Shown: positions 1 through 10,156 of the stretch, one piece after another
How the letters are laid out: every line of letters starts with the position of its first letter
Numbering within the stretch: the stretch's first letter is position 1
From: Hydrogenophaga sp.
Lineage (GTDB): Bacteria > Pseudomonadota > Gammaproteobacteria > Burkholderiales > Burkholderiaceae_C
Assembly (NCBI RefSeq): GCF_018780385.1
Contig: NZ_JADMJO010000093.1
Span: 1 to 64,000, forward strand
Length of the DNA: 64,000 nucleotides
Reading direction: 5' to 3'
Notes under the pieces: generated by a model
Seen by the model: only the letters and a program-made list of their open reading frames with translations
Told to the model about the DNA's origin: nothing
Database searches by the model: none
Translations under genes and position numbers: made by a program

Positions 1-159
1 GAGCGACTGCGCATCGGTGTTGGCGCAGATGAACTCCACGCCCTGCACGCTGCGCGCGATCATGTGCTCGACCGCGTTGCCGCCGCCACCGCCCACGCCA
101 ATGACCTTGATCTGGGTGCCCAGGTTGAATTCTTCGACTTCAATCATTTCGATGCTCAT
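1..159 (-). CDS. ftsZ: Cell division protein FtsZ (N-terminal 53 codons, cut by window start)
   Basis: FtsZ is the tubulin-like GTPase that polymerises at midcell into the Z-ring and recruits the divisome. Only the N-terminus is in the window. It reads [20 protein letters not shown] and then [14 protein letters not shown], the first glycine-rich nucleotide-binding loop of FtsZ, followed by a segment ending CANTDAQSL that is typical of the family. The start was chosen because AAGGAG lies 6 bases upstream of this ATG; an internal ATG at codon 5 is less well placed. It is the last visible gene of the dcw run, about 230 bp downstream of ftsA. That spacer carries a palindromic repeat, so ftsZ may have its own promoter there. 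Identity is certain; the rest of the gene lies outside the window. Confidence 0.97.
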   Translation of the reverse strand, partial: MSIEMIEVEEFNLGTQIKVIGVGGGGGNAVEHMIARSVQGVEFICANTDAQSL

Positions 160-310
160 GGTGTGCTCCTTGTGTGCCTGTTGATGGGCGCTTGTGATTC
201 AAAAACGTTCGGATTCGGATTCGGGTCGAGGTCGGGGTTATCCAGGCGGTCCGGTGTGTTCGGCACACCGTCCTCGTCGTCGCCTTCGAACGCCAGGGTC
301 CAGTCCAGAG

Positions 311-382
311 GCACCGAGGAACCGGCTTTGCCGGGCCTCAGGTGCCGCCCCCTTCAGGGGGTCACGCGCAGCGTGGCGGGGG
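311..382 (-). repeat. Palindromic repeat family A, copy 1 (3' of ftsA)
   Basis: A roughly 70-base element begins 7 bases after the ftsA stop codon. It shares a near-identical core (CACCGAGGAACCGGCTTTGC and onward, on the plus strand) with a second copy at 36698-36774, which lies just after the htpX stop codon in the same orientation to its gene. It contains nested hairpins: CCCCC/GGGGG around a short loop, and CCGGC-AAA-GCCGG. No T-run follows, so it is not a classical intrinsic terminator. A transcription-attenuating, mRNA-stabilising or REP-like role is inference. It occupies most of the ftsA-ftsZ spacer. Confidence 0.8.
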
Positions 383-389
383 TGTTTCA

Positions 390-1619
390 TTAAAAGGTCC
401 CCACAAACCAGTTTTTCATGCGTTCCAGTGCGCCTTGCACGGAACCTGCCTTTTGTGAAACCTTGTGCCCGCGCACACGCGCCAGGCGCGCTTCTTCGAG
501 CAGACCCATCACCGTGGCCGCGCGGGTCTGCGCCACCATGTCGGACAGTGCGCTCGCGTAGTTGGGGATGCCACGGCGCACGGGTTTCAGAAAGATGTCT
601 TCGCCGAGTTCCACCATGCCGGGCATGACGGCGCTGCCGCCGGTGAGCACGATGCCCGAGGACAACATTTCCTCATGGCCCGAATCGCGCAGCACCTGTT
701 GCACCAGCGAGAAGATCTCTTCCACGCGCGGCTCGATCACGCCGGCCAGGGCCTGGCGACTGAGCATGCGCGGGGCGCGGTCGCCCAGACCGGGCACTTC
801 CACCTGCGTGTCCGGGTCGGCCAGCAACTGCTTGGCGCAACCGCTTTCCACCTTGATGTCTTCGGCGTCTTTGGTAGGCGTGCGCAGCGCCATGGCGATG
901 TCGCTGGTGATCAGGTCGCCCGCGATCGGGATCACCGCGGTGTGGCGGATCGCACCGCCCGAAAAGATCGCCACGTCGGTGGTGCCGGCGCCGATGTCGA
1001 CCAGCGCCACGCCGAGTTCCTTTTCGTCGTCGGTCAGCACCGCTTGGCTGGAAGCCAGCGGATTGAGCATGAGCTGGTCCACCTCGAGGCCGCAGCGGCG
1101 CACGCACTTGATGATGTTTTCCGCTGCGCTCTGCGCACCGGTCACGATGTGCACCTTGGCTTCCAGCCGGATGCCGCTCATGCCGATCGGCTCCTTCACC
1201 TCCTGGCCGTCGATCACGAACTCCTGCGGCTCCACCAGCAGCAGGCGCTGGTCGGTGGAGATGTTGATCGCCTTGGCGGTCTCGATCACGCGCGCCACGT
1301 CGGTGGCGCTGACTTCGCGGTCCTTGATCGCCACCATGCCGCTGGAGTTGATGCCGCGGATGTGGCTGCCGGTGATGCCGGTGTAGACGCGTGCGATGCG
1401 GCAGTCGGCCATCAGCTCCGCCTCTTTGAGCGCTTGCTGGATGCTCTGCACGGTGGCGTCGATGTTGACCACCACGCCACGTTTCAAACCGTGGCTGGCG
1501 GCCACACCGAGGCCCGCGAGCTTGAGTTCGCCGTTGGACTGGACCTCGGCGACCACCACCATGATCTTGGCGGTGCCGATGTCGAGTCCGACCACCAAAT
1601 CCTTGTATTCCTTGGCCAT
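390..1619 (-). CDS. ftsA: Cell division protein FtsA
   Basis: FtsA is the actin-like ATPase that tethers FtsZ to the inner membrane and recruits later divisome proteins. The 409-residue product has the actin-fold phosphate motifs GLDIGTAKI (residues 11-19) and DIGAGTTDVAIF (near residue 210), a GGSAVMPG adenosine-type motif, and a C-terminal amphipathic helix ending MKNWFVGTF for membrane attachment. The length is normal (about 410-420). It lies between ftsQ (13-bp gap) and ftsZ, the standard order. The ATG start gives the canonical N-terminus MAKEYKDLVVGLDIG. Identity is secure. Confidence 0.98.
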   Translation of the reverse strand: MAKEYKDLVVGLDIGTAKIMVVVAEVQSNGELKLAGLGVAASHGLKRGVVVNIDATVQSIQQALKEAELMADCRIARVYTGITGSHIRGINSSGMVAIKDREVSATDVARVIETAKAINISTDQRLLLVEPQEFVIDGQEVKEPIGMSGIRLEAKVHIVTGAQSAAENIIKCVRRCGLEVDQLMLNPLASSQAVLTDDEKELGVALVDIGAGTTDVAIFSGGAIRHTAVIPIAGDLITSDIAMALRTPTKDAEDIKVESGCAKQLLADPDTQVEVPGLGDRAPRMLSRQALAGVIEPRVEEIFSLVQQVLRDSGHEEMLSSGIVLTGGSAVMPGMVELGEDIFLKPVRRGIPNYASALSDMVAQTRAATVMGLLEEARLARVRGHKVSQKAGSVQGALERMKNWFVGTF

Positions 1620-1632
1620 GATTGCTTCTTGA

Positions 1633-2427
1633 TTACCGTGTGGGTTGCGTTGTGGTGGGGGCGATGTCGGTGACGGTGGTCACGCCGCGCAAGCGCAGGG
1701 CGTAACCGTTGGGGTAGCGCAGATCGACCGACTGCAGCGCGCCGGCGTAGCGCTCGGTGAGCTGGGACAGGGTGGCGCTGAAGCGGCGCGTGCGCGCCAG
1801 CAGTTCGTCCGGCGTGCCCCGGCCCAGTTCGACCTGCGCACCGTTGTCCAGCTGTGCGCGCCAGCCGCCGCGCTCGGTGAGTTCCAGCCGCTCCAGGCCG
1901 AGTTCGAGCGGTGCGAGTTCGGCTTGCAGCCGCTGGTACAGCGCCCACACCTGGGCCGACTGTTCAGCAGGCCCAGCGAGTTCGGGCAGGTTGTCGCTGT
2001 CGTCGGGGCTGGCTTCAAACACTTCACCGAGCTGGCTGACCAGCCGGCCCGAACCCGACTCGCCCCACCACGCCACGGCCTGGTGCTCCTGCAGCGTCAC
2101 GCGCAGGCGGTTGGGAAACTCGCGCTGCACCACGGCCTGGCGCACCCAGGGCACGCCCTCGAACAGCTCGCGCACCTGCTGCAGATCCACCGTGAGGAAG
2201 CTGCTGGACAGGCGTGTCTTCATCTGCGTGGCCAGTTGGGCGCGAAAGCTCACCGCGTTCTGGTGCGTCACGTCACCCTGCACCGTGATGGCCTTCACCG
2301 TCCACACCGGGTGGCGCACCAGCCAGGTGCCTAAAGCGCCCAGGCACAGCACGGCAAACAGCACGACCAGCGCGTGCGTGAGCGCGGTCATGAGCTTGAC
2401 GTCCAGGGGCATGGGTGTGGTGGCCAT
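1633..2427 (-). CDS. ftsQ: Cell division protein FtsQ
   Basis: FtsQ is a bitopic inner-membrane divisome protein that links early and late division proteins through FtsB and FtsL. The 264-residue product has a short cytoplasmic tail, one transmembrane helix at about residues 14-37, then a POTRA domain starting near WTVKAITVQGDV and the FtsQ/DivIB beta domain containing VPWVRQAVVQREFPNRLRV. It ends in a polar tail. It sits 15 bp after ddl and 13 bp before ftsA, as in other proteobacterial dcw clusters. Function rests on family and synteny, both clear. Confidence 0.96.
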   Translation of the reverse strand: MATTPMPLDVKLMTALTHALVVLFAVLCLGALGTWLVRHPVWTVKAITVQGDVTHQNAVSFRAQLATQMKTRLSSSFLTVDLQQVRELFEGVPWVRQAVVQREFPNRLRVTLQEHQAVAWWGESGSGRLVSQLGEVFEASPDDSDNLPELAGPAEQSAQVWALYQRLQAELAPLELGLERLELTERGGWRAQLDNGAQVELGRGTPDELLARTRRFSATLSQLTERYAGALQSVDLRYPNGYALRLRGVTTVTDIAPTTTQPTR

Positions 2428-2442
2428 GGGGTGGTGCGGCGA

Positions 2443-3408
2443 TCAGGCCGGGTTGTCCAGCGCGGCGCTGGCCAGCAGCGAGAAGCACAGGTCTTCGTAC
2501 GACAGACCGGCCGCCTTGGCCGACATCGGCACCAGCGAATGACCGGTCATGCCGGGCGAGGTGTTGATCTCCAGCAGGTACGGCTTGCGCGTCTTCGCGT
2601 CGATCATCACGTCGGCACGCGCCCAGCCACGGCAGTCGAGCGTGCGGAAGGCCTTGAGCACCAGCGCCTGGATCACCGCCTCCTCACCTTCGGGCAGACC
2701 GCAGGGCACGAGGTATTTCGTGTCGTCGGTGAAGTACTTGTTCTGGTAGTCGTAGTTGCCTTCGGGCGCCACGATGCGGATCACGGGCAAGGCCTGCGCG
2801 GTGTCGCCCGTGCCCAGCACCGGGCAGGTGACCTCGTCCCCGGCGATGAACTGCTCGCACATGACCAGCGGGTCCTGCTTCGCGGCCAGCTCGTAGGCGG
2901 CAGCGCACTGTGCTTCGCTGGTGACCTTGGTCAGGCCAATGGTCGAGCCCTCGCGCACGGGCTTGACGATCATGGGCGAGCCCAGGGCGCGGTACGCGGC
3001 CACGGTTTGCTCGGCGCTGTGCACCTGGCGCCAGGCCGGCGTGGCCAGGCCTTCGGCCATCCAGATGCGCTTGGTCATGAGCTTGTCCATCGCCACGGCC
3101 GAGGCCATCACGCCGGGTCCGGTGTAGGGAATGCCCAGCAACTCAAGCGCGCCCTGCACCGTGCCGTCTTCGCCGAAGCGGCCATGCAGCGCGATGAAGC
3201 AGCGGCTGAAACCTTCGCGCTGGAGCTCGTCCATGCTGCGCTCGGCCGGGTCGAAGGCGTGGGCGTCAACGCCCTTGGACTTCAGCGCGGCCAGCACGCC
3301 GGTGCCCGACATCATCGAGACCTCGCGCTCGGCCGAACGCCCGCCCATCAAGACCGCCACCTTGCCCAGCGCCTTCGGATCGATCACCGTGTTGTCCTTT
3401 GTGTTCAT
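2443..3408 (-). CDS. ddl: D-alanine--D-alanine ligase
   Basis: This ATP-grasp enzyme joins two D-alanines to make the dipeptide MurF adds to the muramyl tripeptide; it is cytosolic. The 321-residue product starts [20 protein letters not shown] and carries [14 protein letters not shown] (substrate loop), [26 protein letters not shown] and the metal/ATP-binding [17 protein letters not shown] near the C-terminus. The reading frame stays open upstream, but the chosen ATG overlaps the murC stop as ATGA and gives the family N-terminus. The gene is the ddlB type embedded in dcw. Confidence 0.96.
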   Translation of the reverse strand: MNTKDNTVIDPKALGKVAVLMGGRSAEREVSMMSGTGVLAALKSKGVDAHAFDPAERSMDELQREGFSRCFIALHGRFGEDGTVQGALELLGIPYTGPGVMASAVAMDKLMTKRIWMAEGLATPAWRQVHSAEQTVAAYRALGSPMIVKPVREGSTIGLTKVTSEAQCAAAYELAAKQDPLVMCEQFIAGDEVTCPVLGTGDTAQALPVIRIVAPEGNYDYQNKYFTDDTKYLVPCGLPEGEEAVIQALVLKAFRTLDCRGWARADVMIDAKTRKPYLLEINTSPGMTGHSLVPMSAKAAGLSYEDLCFSLLASAALDNPA

Positions 3409-4814
3409 GCTGCAGCTCCATCCGCCAGTTCCATCACGCGGCCAGCCACCGCGCCCACGGTTCCCGCGCCCATGCACAGGATCACGTCACCGTCCTGCGC
3501 GTTGTCCAGCACCGCCTGGGGCATGGCGTTGATGTCGTCCACGAAGACCGGCTCCAGCTTGCCGGCCACGCGCAGCGCCCGCGCCAGCGAACGGCCATCA
3601 GCCGCCACGATGGGGCTCTCGCCCGCGGCGTAGACCTCAGCCAGCAGCACCGCGTCGGCGTGGTTGATCACCTTCACGAAGTCTTCAAAACAGTCGCGCG
3701 TGCGGGTGTAGCGGTGCGGCTGGAAGGCCAGCACGAGCCGGCGGCCCGGGTAGGCGCCGCGCGCCGCCGCCAGCGTGGCCGCCATCTCCACCGGGTGGTG
3801 GCCGTAGTCGTCCACCACGGTGCAGTGGCCGCCGCGGGGCAGCGCGGCTTCGCCGTAGCGCTGGAAGCGCCGGCCCACGCCCTTGAACTCGGCGAGTGCC
3901 TTCACCACGGCGGCGTCGTCCACACCGAGCTCCACCGCGATGCCGATGGCGGCCAGTGAGTTGAGCACGTTGTGATCGCCCGGCAGGTTCAGCACCACGT
4001 CGAGATCGGGGAGCTCCACGCCGTTGCGCCGCTGCACCGTGAAGTGCATCTGCGTGCCCACCGCACGCACGTTGATGGCGCGCACCTGTGCGTCTTCAGA
4101 AAAGCCGTAGCTGGTGATGGGCCGTGCGATCAGCGGCAGGATTTCGCGGATGGCCGCGTCGTCCACACAGACCACGGCCGCGCCGTAGAACGGCATCTTG
4201 TGCAGGAACTCCACGAACGCGGCCTTGAGCTTGCCGAAGTCGTGGCCGTAGGTGTCCATGTGGTCAGCGTCGATGTTGGTGACGACCGAGAGCACCGGCA
4301 GCAGGTTCAGAAACGAGGCGTCGGACTCGTCGGCCTCGACCACGATGTACTCGCCCGAGCCCAGCGCGGCATTGACGCCCGCGCTGTTCAGGCGCCCGCC
4401 GATCACGTAGGTCGGGTCCAGTTCGGCGGCGGCCAGCACACTGGCCACCAGGCTGGTGGTGGTGGTCTTGCCGTGCGTGCCCGCGATGGCCACGCCCTTC
4501 TTCATGCGCATGAGTTCGGCCAGCATCACGGCGCGCGGCACCACCGGCACCAGCTTGGCGTGGGCGGCCACCACCTCGGGGTTGTCTTCCTTCACCGCGG
4601 TGGACGTGACGATGGCATCAGCCCCTTCGATGTGCGCGGCGTCGTGGCCGATGAACACCTCGGCACCCAGGGCCACCAGGCGGCGCGTGACCGTGCTCTC
4701 ACCCAGGTCGCTGCCGGAGATGCGGTAGCCCTGGTTCAGCAGCACCTCGGCAATGCCGTTCATGCCGGCGCCGCCGATGCCGACGAAGTGGATGTGTCGA
4801 ATGGCGTGTTTCAT
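3405..4814 (-). CDS. murC: UDP-N-acetylmuramate--L-alanine ligase MurC
   Basis: MurC adds L-alanine to UDP-MurNAc, the first peptide step of peptidoglycan precursor synthesis, in the cytosol. The 469-residue protein shows the Mur ligase layout: N-terminal UDP-binding GIGGAGMNG (residues 12-20), ATP P-loop GTHGKTTTT (112-120), central [12 protein letters not shown] and [11 protein letters not shown], and a C-terminal domain with DDYGHHPVE and FQPHRYTRT. It overlaps murG upstream and ddl downstream by ATGA junctions, so translation is probably coupled along the run. Confidence 0.98.
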   Translation of the reverse strand: MKHAIRHIHFVGIGGAGMNGIAEVLLNQGYRISGSDLGESTVTRRLVALGAEVFIGHDAAHIEGADAIVTSTAVKEDNPEVVAAHAKLVPVVPRAVMLAELMRMKKGVAIAGTHGKTTTTSLVASVLAAAELDPTYVIGGRLNSAGVNAALGSGEYIVVEADESDASFLNLLPVLSVVTNIDADHMDTYGHDFGKLKAAFVEFLHKMPFYGAAVVCVDDAAIREILPLIARPITSYGFSEDAQVRAINVRAVGTQMHFTVQRRNGVELPDLDVVLNLPGDHNVLNSLAAIGIAVELGVDDAAVVKALAEFKGVGRRFQRYGEAALPRGGHCTVVDDYGHHPVEMAATLAAARGAYPGRRLVLAFQPHRYTRTRDCFEDFVKVINHADAVLLAEVYAAGESPIVAADGRSLARALRVAGKLEPVFVDDINAMPQAVLDNAQDGDVILCMGAGTVGAVAGRVMELADGAAA

Positions 4815-5884
4815 GTTGTCTGGACTTTCGCGAGTTGCTCGCAGGCGGACACCACGGCCGCCACGGCTTCTGTTTTCTGCATCTGTTTGGCCTTCTCGGC
4901 CATCGCCACCAGTTGTTCGCGCTGCACGCTTTGCAAGCGCAGAGCGAGTTGTTGGGGGCTGAGTTCGGTTTGTGGCACCAGCCAGGCCGCGCCCGCGTCC
5001 ACCAGGAAGCGCGCGTTGGTGGTCTGGTGGTCGTCCACCGCCGACGGGAACGGCACGAACAGCGCGGCCGCGCCCACGGCGGCGATCTCGGTCACGGTGC
5101 TGGCGCCGCTGCGACAGACGATGAGGTCGGCATCCGCGAAGGCCTGGGCCGTGTTGTCGATGAAGGGCGTGAGTTCGGCGTGCACGCCGGCGGCGATGTA
5201 GTTGGCGCGCAGGGCGTCGATCTGCTTCTCACCGCTCTGGTGGACCACCGTGGGGCGTTGCGGCTCGGGGATCAGCGCCAGCGCCTGCGGCACCACGTCG
5301 TTGAGCGCCTTGGCGCCCAGGCTGCCGCCCACCACCAGCAGACGCAGCGGACCGCTGCGGCCGGTGAAGCGGTCGGCAGGTGGAGGCTGGTGCAGGAACG
5401 GCGCGCGCAGCGGGTTGCCGACCCACTGAGCCTTCTTGAACACGTTGGGGAAGGCGGTGAACACCCGGTCGGCCACACCGGCCAGCACCTTGTTGGCCAT
5501 GCCGGCCACCGAGTTCTGCTCGTGCAGCACCAGCGGTTTGCCGGCGAGCACGCCCATCATGCCGCCAGGGAAACTGATGTAGCCACCCAGGCCCACGACC
5601 ACGTCGGGCTTCACGCGGCGCACCACCTGCAGGGCCTGCCAGAAGGCGCGCAACAGGCGCAGTGGCAGCAGGGCCAGCGTGATCACGCCCTTGCCGCGCA
5701 CACCACCGAAGTCGATGGTCTCCAGCACAAAGCCGCGCGGCGGTACGAGCCGGCTTTCCATGCTGGCGGGCGCGCCCAGCCAGTGCACGCGCCAGCCGCG
5801 CTCGCGCAGGGCTTCGGCCACGGCCAGACCGGGGAAGATGTGGCCGCCGGTGCCACCGGCCATGATCAACGCGCAAGGGGTCAT
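4811..5884 (-). CDS. murG: UDP-GlcNAc:lipid I N-acetylglucosaminyltransferase MurG
   Basis: MurG is the membrane-associated GT-B glycosyltransferase that converts lipid I to lipid II. The 357-residue protein starts [20 protein letters not shown] with the GGTGGH loop, followed by [36 protein letters not shown] and the donor-binding [12 protein letters not shown] and [14 protein letters not shown]. The open frame extends far upstream, but the start was set at the ATG overlapping the ftsW stop (ATGA), which gives the usual length and N-terminus. It ends in another ATGA overlap with murC. Confidence 0.97.
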   Translation of the reverse strand: MTPCALIMAGGTGGHIFPGLAVAEALRERGWRVHWLGAPASMESRLVPPRGFVLETIDFGGVRGKGVITLALLPLRLLRAFWQALQVVRRVKPDVVVGLGGYISFPGGMMGVLAGKPLVLHEQNSVAGMANKVLAGVADRVFTAFPNVFKKAQWVGNPLRAPFLHQPPPADRFTGRSGPLRLLVVGGSLGAKALNDVVPQALALIPEPQRPTVVHQSGEKQIDALRANYIAAGVHAELTPFIDNTAQAFADADLIVCRSGASTVTEIAAVGAAALFVPFPSAVDDHQTTNARFLVDAGAAWLVPQTELSPQQLALRLQSVQREQLVAMAEKAKQMQKTEAVAAVVSACEQLAKVQTT

Positions 5885-7200
5885 GAACGGCCCCCCTTCA
5901 TCATCTGGCGGTTTTCGTAATCGACTCTGAGAACAATGGCGATGGCGACGAGGTTCAACAAGATGGCCGAACCGCCGTAACTCATCAAAGGCAACGTCAG
6001 ACCCTTGGTCGGCAAGGCACCCAGGTTCACCCCGATGTTGATGAAGGCCTGGAAGCCCATCCACAGGCCCACGCCCTGAGCCACCAGACCGGAAAACACC
6101 TGATCGAGCGCAATCGCCTGGCGACCGATGTGCATGATGCGGCGCGTGAGCCACAGGAACAGGGCGATCAACACCACCACGCCGAGCAGGCCGAACTCTT
6201 CGCCGATCACGGCCAGCAGGAAGTCGGTGTGGGCCTCGGGCAGCCAGTGCAGCTTCTCCACGCTGCCACCCAAGCCCACGCCAAAGATCTCGCCGCGGCC
6301 GAACGCGATCAACGAGTGCGAGAGCTGGTAGCCCTTGCCCAGCGCGTGCTCCACGCTCCAGGGGTCGAGGTAGGCAAACACCCGCTGGCGTCGGAACTCG
6401 CTGGTCATGACCATGAGCGCGAACGCACCCACGACGACCAGCGCCATGAGGAAGAACATGCGCGCGTTCACGCCCCCCAGGAACAGGATGCCCATGGCGA
6501 TCACCACGATCACCATGAAGGCGCCCATGTCGGGCTCTGCCAGCAGCAACATGCCGACCACGGCCACGGCCACGGCCATCGGCGCCACGGCCTGGAAGAA
6601 GCGCTGCTTCACATCCATCTTGCGCACCATGTAGTCGGCGGCGTAAATCAGCACGGCCAGCTTGGCCAGCTCGGACGGCTGGAAGTTCATGATGCCCAGC
6701 GAGATCCAGCGGCGGGCACCATTCACACCCTTGCCGATGAAGGGCAGCAGCACCAGCGCCAGCAGCACCAGCGCGATGGCAAACAGGAAAGGCGCCATCT
6801 TTTCCCAGCTGCGCAAAGGGAACTGGAACGCCACCACGCCGGCCACCAACCCGATGGCCATCGAAATCGCGTGGCGCAGCACAAAATGGGTGTGGGCGTA
6901 GTTGGCAAAGCGCGGGTTGTCGGGCAGTGCGATCGAGGCCGAATACACCATCACCAGACCCCAGGCGAGCAAGGCCACCACCACCCACAGCAGGGGCTGA
7001 TCGAAGCCGAGCTCGCGCACAGCGACGTTGCGCGTGCCGGCGTAGGTGCGGTTGGACAAGCGCACCGGCAGTCCATCGCGCGACGAGCCGCCCGCGAGCG
7101 CGCCTGCAAGGTCTCGACCCAACAAGCGCGGATTGAGCGCGGCCAGTCCTTCGCGCAGGCGCTGCGACCAGGTCAGCGTGGGCACGGTTCTCTTTTTCAC
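5881..7200 (-). CDS. ftsW: Peptidoglycan polymerase FtsW (SEDS family)
   Basis: FtsW is the polytopic SEDS glycosyltransferase that, paired with FtsI, polymerises lipid II at the division septum. The 439-residue protein has a longish polar N-terminus (about 65 residues), then around ten hydrophobic helices beginning near residue 70. It contains the family marks [30 protein letters not shown] and [15 protein letters not shown]. The extended basic N-terminal tail with a Gly/Ser stretch is somewhat longer than in E. coli FtsW. The gene sits between murD and murG with ATGA overlaps on both sides. Confidence 0.96.
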   Translation of the reverse strand: MKKRTVPTLTWSQRLREGLAALNPRLLGRDLAGALAGGSSRDGLPVRLSNRTYAGTRNVAVRELGFDQPLLWVVVALLAWGLVMVYSASIALPDNPRFANYAHTHFVLRHAISMAIGLVAGVVAFQFPLRSWEKMAPFLFAIALVLLALVLLPFIGKGVNGARRWISLGIMNFQPSELAKLAVLIYAADYMVRKMDVKQRFFQAVAPMAVAVAVVGMLLLAEPDMGAFMVIVVIAMGILFLGGVNARMFFLMALVVVGAFALMVMTSEFRRQRVFAYLDPWSVEHALGKGYQLSHSLIAFGRGEIFGVGLGGSVEKLHWLPEAHTDFLLAVIGEEFGLLGVVVLIALFLWLTRRIMHIGRQAIALDQVFSGLVAQGVGLWMGFQAFINIGVNLGALPTKGLTLPLMSYGGSAILLNLVAIAIVLRVDYENRQMMKGGRS

Positions 7201-8975
7201 AGCCCCCCCTCCAGGCTCATGCCCCGCTCCGCGGCCAAAGCGGCGACCGCGTCAACGAACACGCGGGCGCGGTGCTCGTAGTTGTCGAACATGTCCAGGC
7301 TGGCGCAGGCGGGCGACATGAGCACCGCGTCGCCCGAGCGGGCCTGCTCTGCGGCGAGCCCGACGGCCTCGGGCAGCGTGGCGGCATCGAGTTGGGGCAC
7401 ATGGTCCTCGTCCAGCGTATCGCCCACCGCTGCGCGGATGCGCGCGGCGTCGCGGCCGATGTAGACCACGGCGCGCGCAAAGCGCGCCAGCGGCTCGGCC
7501 AGCGGCGCGAAGTCCTGTCCCTTGCCGTCGCCACCCAGGATCACGACCAGCCGGCGCTCGGCGCCCAGACCGTTCACCGCCGCCAGCGTGGCGCCCACGT
7601 TGGTGCCCTTGCTGTCGTCGAAGTACTCGACCTCGTCGATGATGGCCACGGGTTCGACGCGGTGCGGTTCACCCCGGTACTCGCGCAGGCCGTGCAGCAT
7701 GGGGCCGAGGGCAGCGCCGGTGGAGGTGGCCAGGGCCAGCGCGGCGAGCGCGTTGGCCGCGTTGTGGCGGCCGCGGATGCGCAGCGCGTCGACGGGCATC
7801 AAACGCTGGAAATAGATTTCCTCGGCGTCATCGGAGGCACGACCCCGTTTGCGCGTTTCGTCCAACGCCAGGGCACGCACCAGCCAGGCCATGCCGTTGA
7901 GCGACTCGATGCCCCAGTCGCCGGCGCGCGTGGGTGCGTCCAGCCCGAAGCTGGCCCAGGGCCGTGCGCTCTGCTGGCGGTTGCGGTTGCCCACCTTCAC
8001 CGTCACCAGGCCAGGTTGCAGCGCCATGACCTGCGGGTCGTCGCGGTTGAGCAGCATGAGGGCCTGGGTACCGAACACGGCGGCCTTGGCCTGCGTGTAG
8101 GCGGCCATGCTGCCGTGCCAGTCCAGGTGGTCTTCGGTGATGTTGAGCACGCTGGCGGCGGTGGGTACGCGATCCCAGTCGGTCCCGGCCGTGCCGTCGA
8201 GCTGGAAGCTGGAGAGTTCAAGCACCCACACGCGGGGCAGGTGCACCGGCTGCGGTGGCTCGATGGGGGGCGGCACGAGCATGACCGGGCCCTCTTCATC
8301 GGCTTCGGCAGCAGGCGCTGGTGCTTCGTCATCAGCGGGTTCAGACTCGTCGACATCACCTGGTTCCGCGTCCATCACCGCGTCTGCCAACGGTGCAACG
8401 GCCAATGGTGCTTCGACCAAAACCTCGGCGGCTGCGCGCTCGTCGTCGGCCTGCTGGGCCACGGCTTCCGCGTCGAGCGCGGCGGACAACACGTCCAGCA
8501 GCGCCGGTCCGATGTTGCCGGCCATGGCCACGTGCACACCTGCGCGCTGCAGCAGCAGGGTGGTGAGCGAGGTGACGGTGGTCTTGCCGTTGGTGCCGGT
8601 GATGGCCAGCACCTTGGGGCGGTAGGGCAGGCGCTCGCGCTCGGCGAGGGCCTTCAAGGCGCGTGCAAACAGGCCCAGCTCGCCGAGCACGGCCACGTTG
8701 TGGGTCTGTGCCCAGCCGAACACCGCCCGCAGCGAGGCCGGGGCCAGGCCGGGGCTGCGCGCGATCAGCGTCCAGTCCTGGCGCGCCAGGAGCGAATCGT
8801 CGAAGGCGCCGCTCACGAAGTTGGCCCCCGGGCATTCGGTGCGCAGAGCAGCCAGCTGCGGCGGCTGTTCGCGTGTGTCGGCCACGGTCACGCTCGCACC
8901 CTGGCGCACGCACCAGCGCGCCATGGCCAGGCCGGAGGCGCCCAGGCCGAGGATGAGGACGTGTTGGTCGTGCAT
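7197..8975 (-). CDS. murD: UDP-N-acetylmuramoylalanine--D-glutamate ligase MurD with acidic insert
   Basis: MurD adds D-glutamate to UDP-MurNAc-L-Ala. The start [17 protein letters not shown] gives 592 residues against about 440 in E. coli MurD. The conserved parts are present: the N-terminal Rossmann loop, P-loop [12 protein letters not shown] (126-136), [20 protein letters not shown] (251-260), [11 protein letters not shown] and [11 protein letters not shown]. The extra length is largely an Ala/Glu/Asp/Pro-rich low-complexity stretch at about residues 165-247 (8235-8483), between the AGNIGPALL and ELSSFQLD motifs, plus a smaller insertion in the central domain. Core catalytic motifs are intact, so activity is expected. 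ATGA overlap with ftsW upstream in the window, 2-bp gap to mraY. Confidence 0.96.
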   Translation of the reverse strand: MHDQHVLILGLGASGLAMARWCVRQGASVTVADTREQPPQLAALRTECPGANFVSGAFDDSLLARQDWTLIARSPGLAPASLRAVFGWAQTHNVAVLGELGLFARALKALAERERLPYRPKVLAITGTNGKTTVTSLTTLLLQRAGVHVAMAGNIGPALLDVLSAALDAEAVAQQADDERAAAEVLVEAPLAVAPLADAVMDAEPGDVDESEPADDEAPAPAAEADEEGPVMLVPPPIEPPQPVHLPRVWVLELSSFQLDGTAGTDWDRVPTAASVLNITEDHLDWHGSMAAYTQAKAAVFGTQALMLLNRDDPQVMALQPGLVTVKVGNRNRQQSARPWASFGLDAPTRAGDWGIESLNGMAWLVRALALDETRKRGRASDDAEEIYFQRLMPVDALRIRGRHNAANALAALALATSTGAALGPMLHGLREYRGEPHRVEPVAIIDEVEYFDDSKGTNVGATLAAVNGLGAERRLVVILGGDGKGQDFAPLAEPLARFARAVVYIGRDAARIRAAVGDTLDEDHVPQLDAATLPEAVGLAAEQARSGDAVLMSPACASLDMFDNYEHRARVFVDAVAALAAERGMSLEGGL

Positions 8976-8977
8976 GT

Positions 8978-10156
8978 TCAGCGCAGCTTCAGCGTGGACA
9001 GGCCCACGAGGCACAACAGCATGGTGATGATCCAGAAGCGCACGACGACCTGCGTCTCCTTCCAGCCCTTTTTCTCGAAGTGGTGGTGCAGCGGTGCCAT
9101 CTGGAACAACCGGCGACCAGTGCCATGGCGGCGCTTGGTGTACTTGAACCAGGTCACCTGCAGCATCACCGAGAGCGCTTCCACCACGAAGATGCCGCCC
9201 ATGATGGCCAGCACGATTTCCTGGCGCACGATGACGGCGATGGTGCCCAGGGCGCCGCCGAGCGCGAGCGCGCCCACGTCACCCATGAAGACCTGGGCCG
9301 GGTGGGTGTTGAACCACAGGAAGGCCAGGCCCGCGCCGGCCATGGCGGCGCAGAAGATCAACAGCTCACCGGCGCCCGGGATGTGCGGCAGCAGCAGGTA
9401 CTTGGCGAACACCGCGTTGCCGGTGACGTAGGCGAACACGCCCAGGGCCGAGCCCACCATCACCACCGGCATGATGGCCAGGCCATCGAGACCATCGGTG
9501 AGGTTGACCGCGTTGCTCGACCCGACGATGACGAGATACGTCATGACCACGAAGCCGAACACGCCCAGCGGGTAGCTGATCTCTTTGAAGAAGGGCACGA
9601 GCAAACCGGCTTGTGGCGGCAGGTCGAGCGTGAAGCCGGACGAGACCCAGGCAAAGAACAACTGCAGCACCCGCAGGTTGCTGGTCTCGGACACGCTGAA
9701 CACCAGATAGAACGCAGCGACCAGACCGATGATCGACTGCCACATGTACTTCTCGCGCGAGCGCATGCCCTCCGGGTCCTTGTTCACCACCTTGCGCCAG
9801 TCGTCCACCCAGCCGATGGCGCCAAAACCCAGCGTGACCAGCAGCACGATCCACACGAAGCGGTTGGACAGGTCGAACCACAGGATGGTGGAGAGCGCAA
9901 TGGAAAACAGGATCAGCACACCGCCCATCGTGGGCGTGCCGCCCTTGCTGATGTGCGTCTGCATCGCGTATTCGCGGATCGGTTGGCCGATCTTGAGCGC
10001 CGCGAGACGACGGATGAAGTAAGGGCCGACCGCCAGACCCACGAGCAGCGCGGTGAGCGCGGCCATGACGGCTCGGAACGTGAGGTACTGGAACACCCGC
10101 AGGAAACCGAAATCGGGCGACAGGCCTTGCAGCCACAGGGCCAGGCTAGGCAGCAT
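8978..10156 (-). CDS. mraY: Phospho-N-acetylmuramoyl-pentapeptide-transferase MraY
   Basis: MraY transfers phospho-MurNAc-pentapeptide to undecaprenyl phosphate, giving lipid I. It is an integral inner-membrane enzyme. The 392-residue protein has about ten hydrophobic segments and the family motifs [40 protein letters not shown] and [11 protein letters not shown]. Length and order match E. coli MraY (360) with a slightly longer loop near residues 185-200. It overlaps murF by 11 bases, a coupling typical of this cluster. Confidence 0.98.
   Translation of the reverse strand: MLPSLALWLQGLSPDFGFLRVFQYLTFRAVMAALTALLVGLAVGPYFIRRLAALKIGQPIREYAMQTHISKGGTPTMGGVLILFSIALSTILWFDLSNRFVWIVLLVTLGFGAIGWVDDWRKVVNKDPEGMRSREKYMWQSIIGLVAAFYLVFSVSETSNLRVLQLFFAWVSSGFTLDLPPQAGLLVPFFKEISYPLGVFGFVVMTYLVIVGSSNAVNLTDGLDGLAIMPVVMVGSALGVFAYVTGNAVFAKYLLLPHIPGAGELLIFCAAMAGAGLAFLWFNTHPAQVFMGDVGALALGGALGTIAVIVRQEIVLAIMGGIFVVEALSVMLQVTWFKYTKRRHGTGRRLFQMAPLHHHFEKKGWKETQVVVRFWIITMLLCLVGLSTLKLR

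Noticed and set aside
7272-9431. 719-codon plus-strand open frame opposite murD and mraY
   Set aside because: It is the complement of secure murD and mraY, rich in His/Gly/Arg/Gln as expected for antisense frames in GC-rich DNA, and has no recognisable domain.
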